Assembly (NCBI GenBank): GCA_016210435.1
Contig: JACQUF010000387.1
Span: 1 to 6,425, forward strand
Reading direction: 5' to 3'
DNA from: Chloroflexota bacterium
Lineage (GTDB): Bacteria; Chloroflexota; Dehalococcoidia; Lucifugimonadales; Lucifugimonadaceae
DNA length: 6,425 bases
Shown here: positions 5,336 through 6,425 of the stretch, one piece after another
Numbering within the stretch: the first letter of the stretch is position 1
How the letters are laid out: each line of letters starts with the position of its first letter
Translations under genes and position numbers: made by a program
Notes under the pieces: generated by a model
Told to the model about the DNA's origin: nothing
Seen by the model: the letters and a program-made list of their open reading frames with translations, nothing else
The model's database searches: none

Positions 5336-6394
5336 TTAGCCTCCCGATCCGACGAGGATCCGGTAGACGTCCTTCTGAGGCTTGATCATGCGTTCGAAGC
5401 CTTCAGGCATCGCTCGCTCGAGCGGCACTTTCGAGCTGATGAGCGGCTTCGCATTCACCTTGCCCGCGGCCATCAACGCGACCGCCGCTTCGAAGTCCTG
5501 TGGGTTCGCTGCCACCGACCCCAGGACCTCGCGCTCGCCGTCAACGATGTCGAGGAAGTCGAATTGCGGTCTGGCCGCGTAGATGCCGACCAAGACGACG
5601 CGGCCGGTCCGGCGGACCCACTGGATCGCCTGGATCGGTGTCTGCGCCGCTCCCGCGGTCTCCATGACGATATCGGGGCCGATACCATCCGTCAGTTTCT
5701 TGAGCTCCGCTCCGGGGTCGCCCTTCGCCGCGTCGACGACGGCGTCGGCGCCAAGTGTCTTGGCGAGTTGCAGACTTTGCGCCCTGACGTCGATCGCAAA
5801 TACCGTGGCGCCCGCAGCCTTCAGCGTCTGGACTGTGAGCAGTCCAACCGTTCCGCAACCGATGACTGCCACGCGGTCGCCGATCCCCGCTTTGGAGCGG
5901 CGCGTGGCATGGACTGCGACGGTCGCGGGCTCTACCAGCGGCCCCTCTTCATCGGACAGGTTCGGTGGGAGCTTTAAGCAGTGGTCGGCAGGCCACACGA
6001 GGAACTCTGCGAGACCGCCGTCGGCAGATAGCCCGGTCACGCCGAAGTTCGGGCAGGACGAGTATTCGCCACGCCGGCACCAGAAACACTTGTTGCACGT
6101 GATGATGTCGTTGACGGCCACGCGGTCGCCGACCTTGAGGCCTGTCACGCCCTGCCCGAGCTGCGCGACCCTGCCGCTCACCTCGTGGCCAAGCACGAGT
6201 GGCGCCTTCTTGCCGGTCACCGGATTCGGGGTCATGGCGACGAAGCGCGGCCCGAACTGCCACTCCTCAATATCGGTGGCACAGATGCTGGAGTACGTGA
6301 CCTTAAGTTTGACTTCGCCCGGCCCGGGCTTCGGTTCAGGCCAGTTCGCCTCGTAGCGTAGGTCCTTGTTGCCGTAGTAGACGAGCGCTTTCAT
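5336..6394 (-). CDS. Zinc-dependent medium-chain alcohol/polyol dehydrogenase, 352 aa
   Basis: This is a cytoplasmic MDR-superfamily oxidoreductase, of the group containing sorbitol, threonine and (R,R)-butanediol dehydrogenases. Catalytic zinc ligands appear as C38 (SICATD), H70-E71 (GHEVSG) and E155 (VEPATVA). The structural zinc lobe has C100, C103, C106 and C114. The Rossmann motif GCGTVG is at 179-184, and D202 at the end of the second strand favours NAD over NADP. The stretch from FGPRF through NPVTGKKAPLVLGHE and the GLSADGGLAEF strand look most like the butanediol-dehydrogenase branch. The usual CGTD is CATD, and the His common three residues further on is Glu. The ATG at 6394 has a GAGGTGA ribosome site ending 3 nt upstream. 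It is the first gene of the four-gene minus-strand unit. Its neighbours suggest a sugar or polyol substrate. The family is certain; the substrate is unknown. Confidence 0.92.
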   Translation of the reverse strand: MKALVYYGNKDLRYEANWPEPKPGPGEVKLKVTYSSICATDIEEWQFGPRFVAMTPNPVTGKKAPLVLGHEVSGRVAQLGQGVTGLKVGDRVAVNDIITCNKCFWCRRGEYSSCPNFGVTGLSADGGLAEFLVWPADHCLKLPPNLSDEEGPLVEPATVAVHATRRSKAGIGDRVAVIGCGTVGLLTVQTLKAAGATVFAIDVRAQSLQLAKTLGADAVVDAAKGDPGAELKKLTDGIGPDIVMETAGAAQTPIQAIQWVRRTGRVVLVGIYAARPQFDFLDIVDGEREVLGSVAANPQDFEAAVALMAAGKVNAKPLISSKVPLERAMPEGFERMIKPQKDVYRILVGSGG

Positions 6395-6416
6395 CGGTCA
6401 CCTCAACAGGCAGCGC

Positions 6417-6422
6417 ATTCTA
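6417..6422 (-). promoter_or_regulatory. Possible -10 element for the dehydrogenase-led operon
   Basis: TAGAAT on the minus strand is one base from the -10 consensus. It would start transcription near 6410, leaving a leader of about 16 nt that contains the GAGGTGA ribosome site. The matching -35 would lie beyond the right edge, so the promoter cannot be confirmed here, and an upstream gene could equally drive this unit. Confidence 0.3.
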
Positions 6423-6425
6423 TAC

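Noticed and set aside
5003..5977. 324-codon plus-strand open frame
   Set aside because: It lies antisense across the mutarotase-like and dehydrogenase genes, both strongly supported by motifs. Its translation is rich in Arg, Asp and His with no recognisable domain, as expected for a shadow frame in GC-rich DNA.
5583..6356. 257-codon plus-strand open frame antisense to the dehydrogenase
   Set aside because: The translation is low-complexity and rich in Ser, Thr and Pro, with no motifs, and the opposite strand encodes a complete zinc dehydrogenase.

Overview
This is a GC-rich bacterial window (roughly 60-65% G+C by eye) that is almost entirely coding. The paired short-form HisG and HisZ, a DegV protein, closely packed genes and a degV start with no Shine-Dalgarno suggest an environmental bacterium such as Chloroflexota, or possibly Acidobacteriota. 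That placement is a low-confidence inference from how the proteins look, not from a search. No tRNA, rRNA, CRISPR array, insertion sequence or phage gene was found.

Layout. Positions 1-1799 (minus strand) hold the end of a histidine-biosynthesis unit: hisZ, followed by hisG, which starts on the last base of the hisZ stop codon and runs off the left edge. A 62-base divergent spacer (1800-1861) carries a perfect TATAAT box for the plus strand. A complete DegV-family lipid-binding protein gene follows (1862-2737, plus). A 109-base convergent intergenic region (2738-2846) contains nested inverted repeats and probably terminates transcription from both sides. Positions 2847-6394 (minus strand) hold a compact four-gene unit. 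In transcription order these are a zinc-dependent medium-chain dehydrogenase, a galactose-mutarotase-fold protein (DUF4432/aldose-1-epimerase-like), a TIM-barrel amidohydrolase of the lactonase type, and a YIP1-like membrane protein. Junctions in this unit are +3 nt, +15 nt and a 4-nt GTGA overlap.

How the genes work together. HisG and HisZ are the two subunits of the hetero-oligomeric ATP phosphoribosyltransferase that starts histidine synthesis. The dehydrogenase, mutarotase-like and lactonase-like genes fit a route in which a sugar or sugar-like compound is anomerised, oxidised to a lactone and hydrolysed to an acid. The substrate cannot be read from sequence. The YIP1-like protein is translationally coupled to the lactonase gene, but its role is unknown. 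The window looks mostly like ordinary chromosome. The points most worth a second look are the sugar-oxidation cassette with its membrane-protein tail, the altered motifs in HisG, HisZ and DegV, the apparently leaderless degV, and the palindromic intergenic element.
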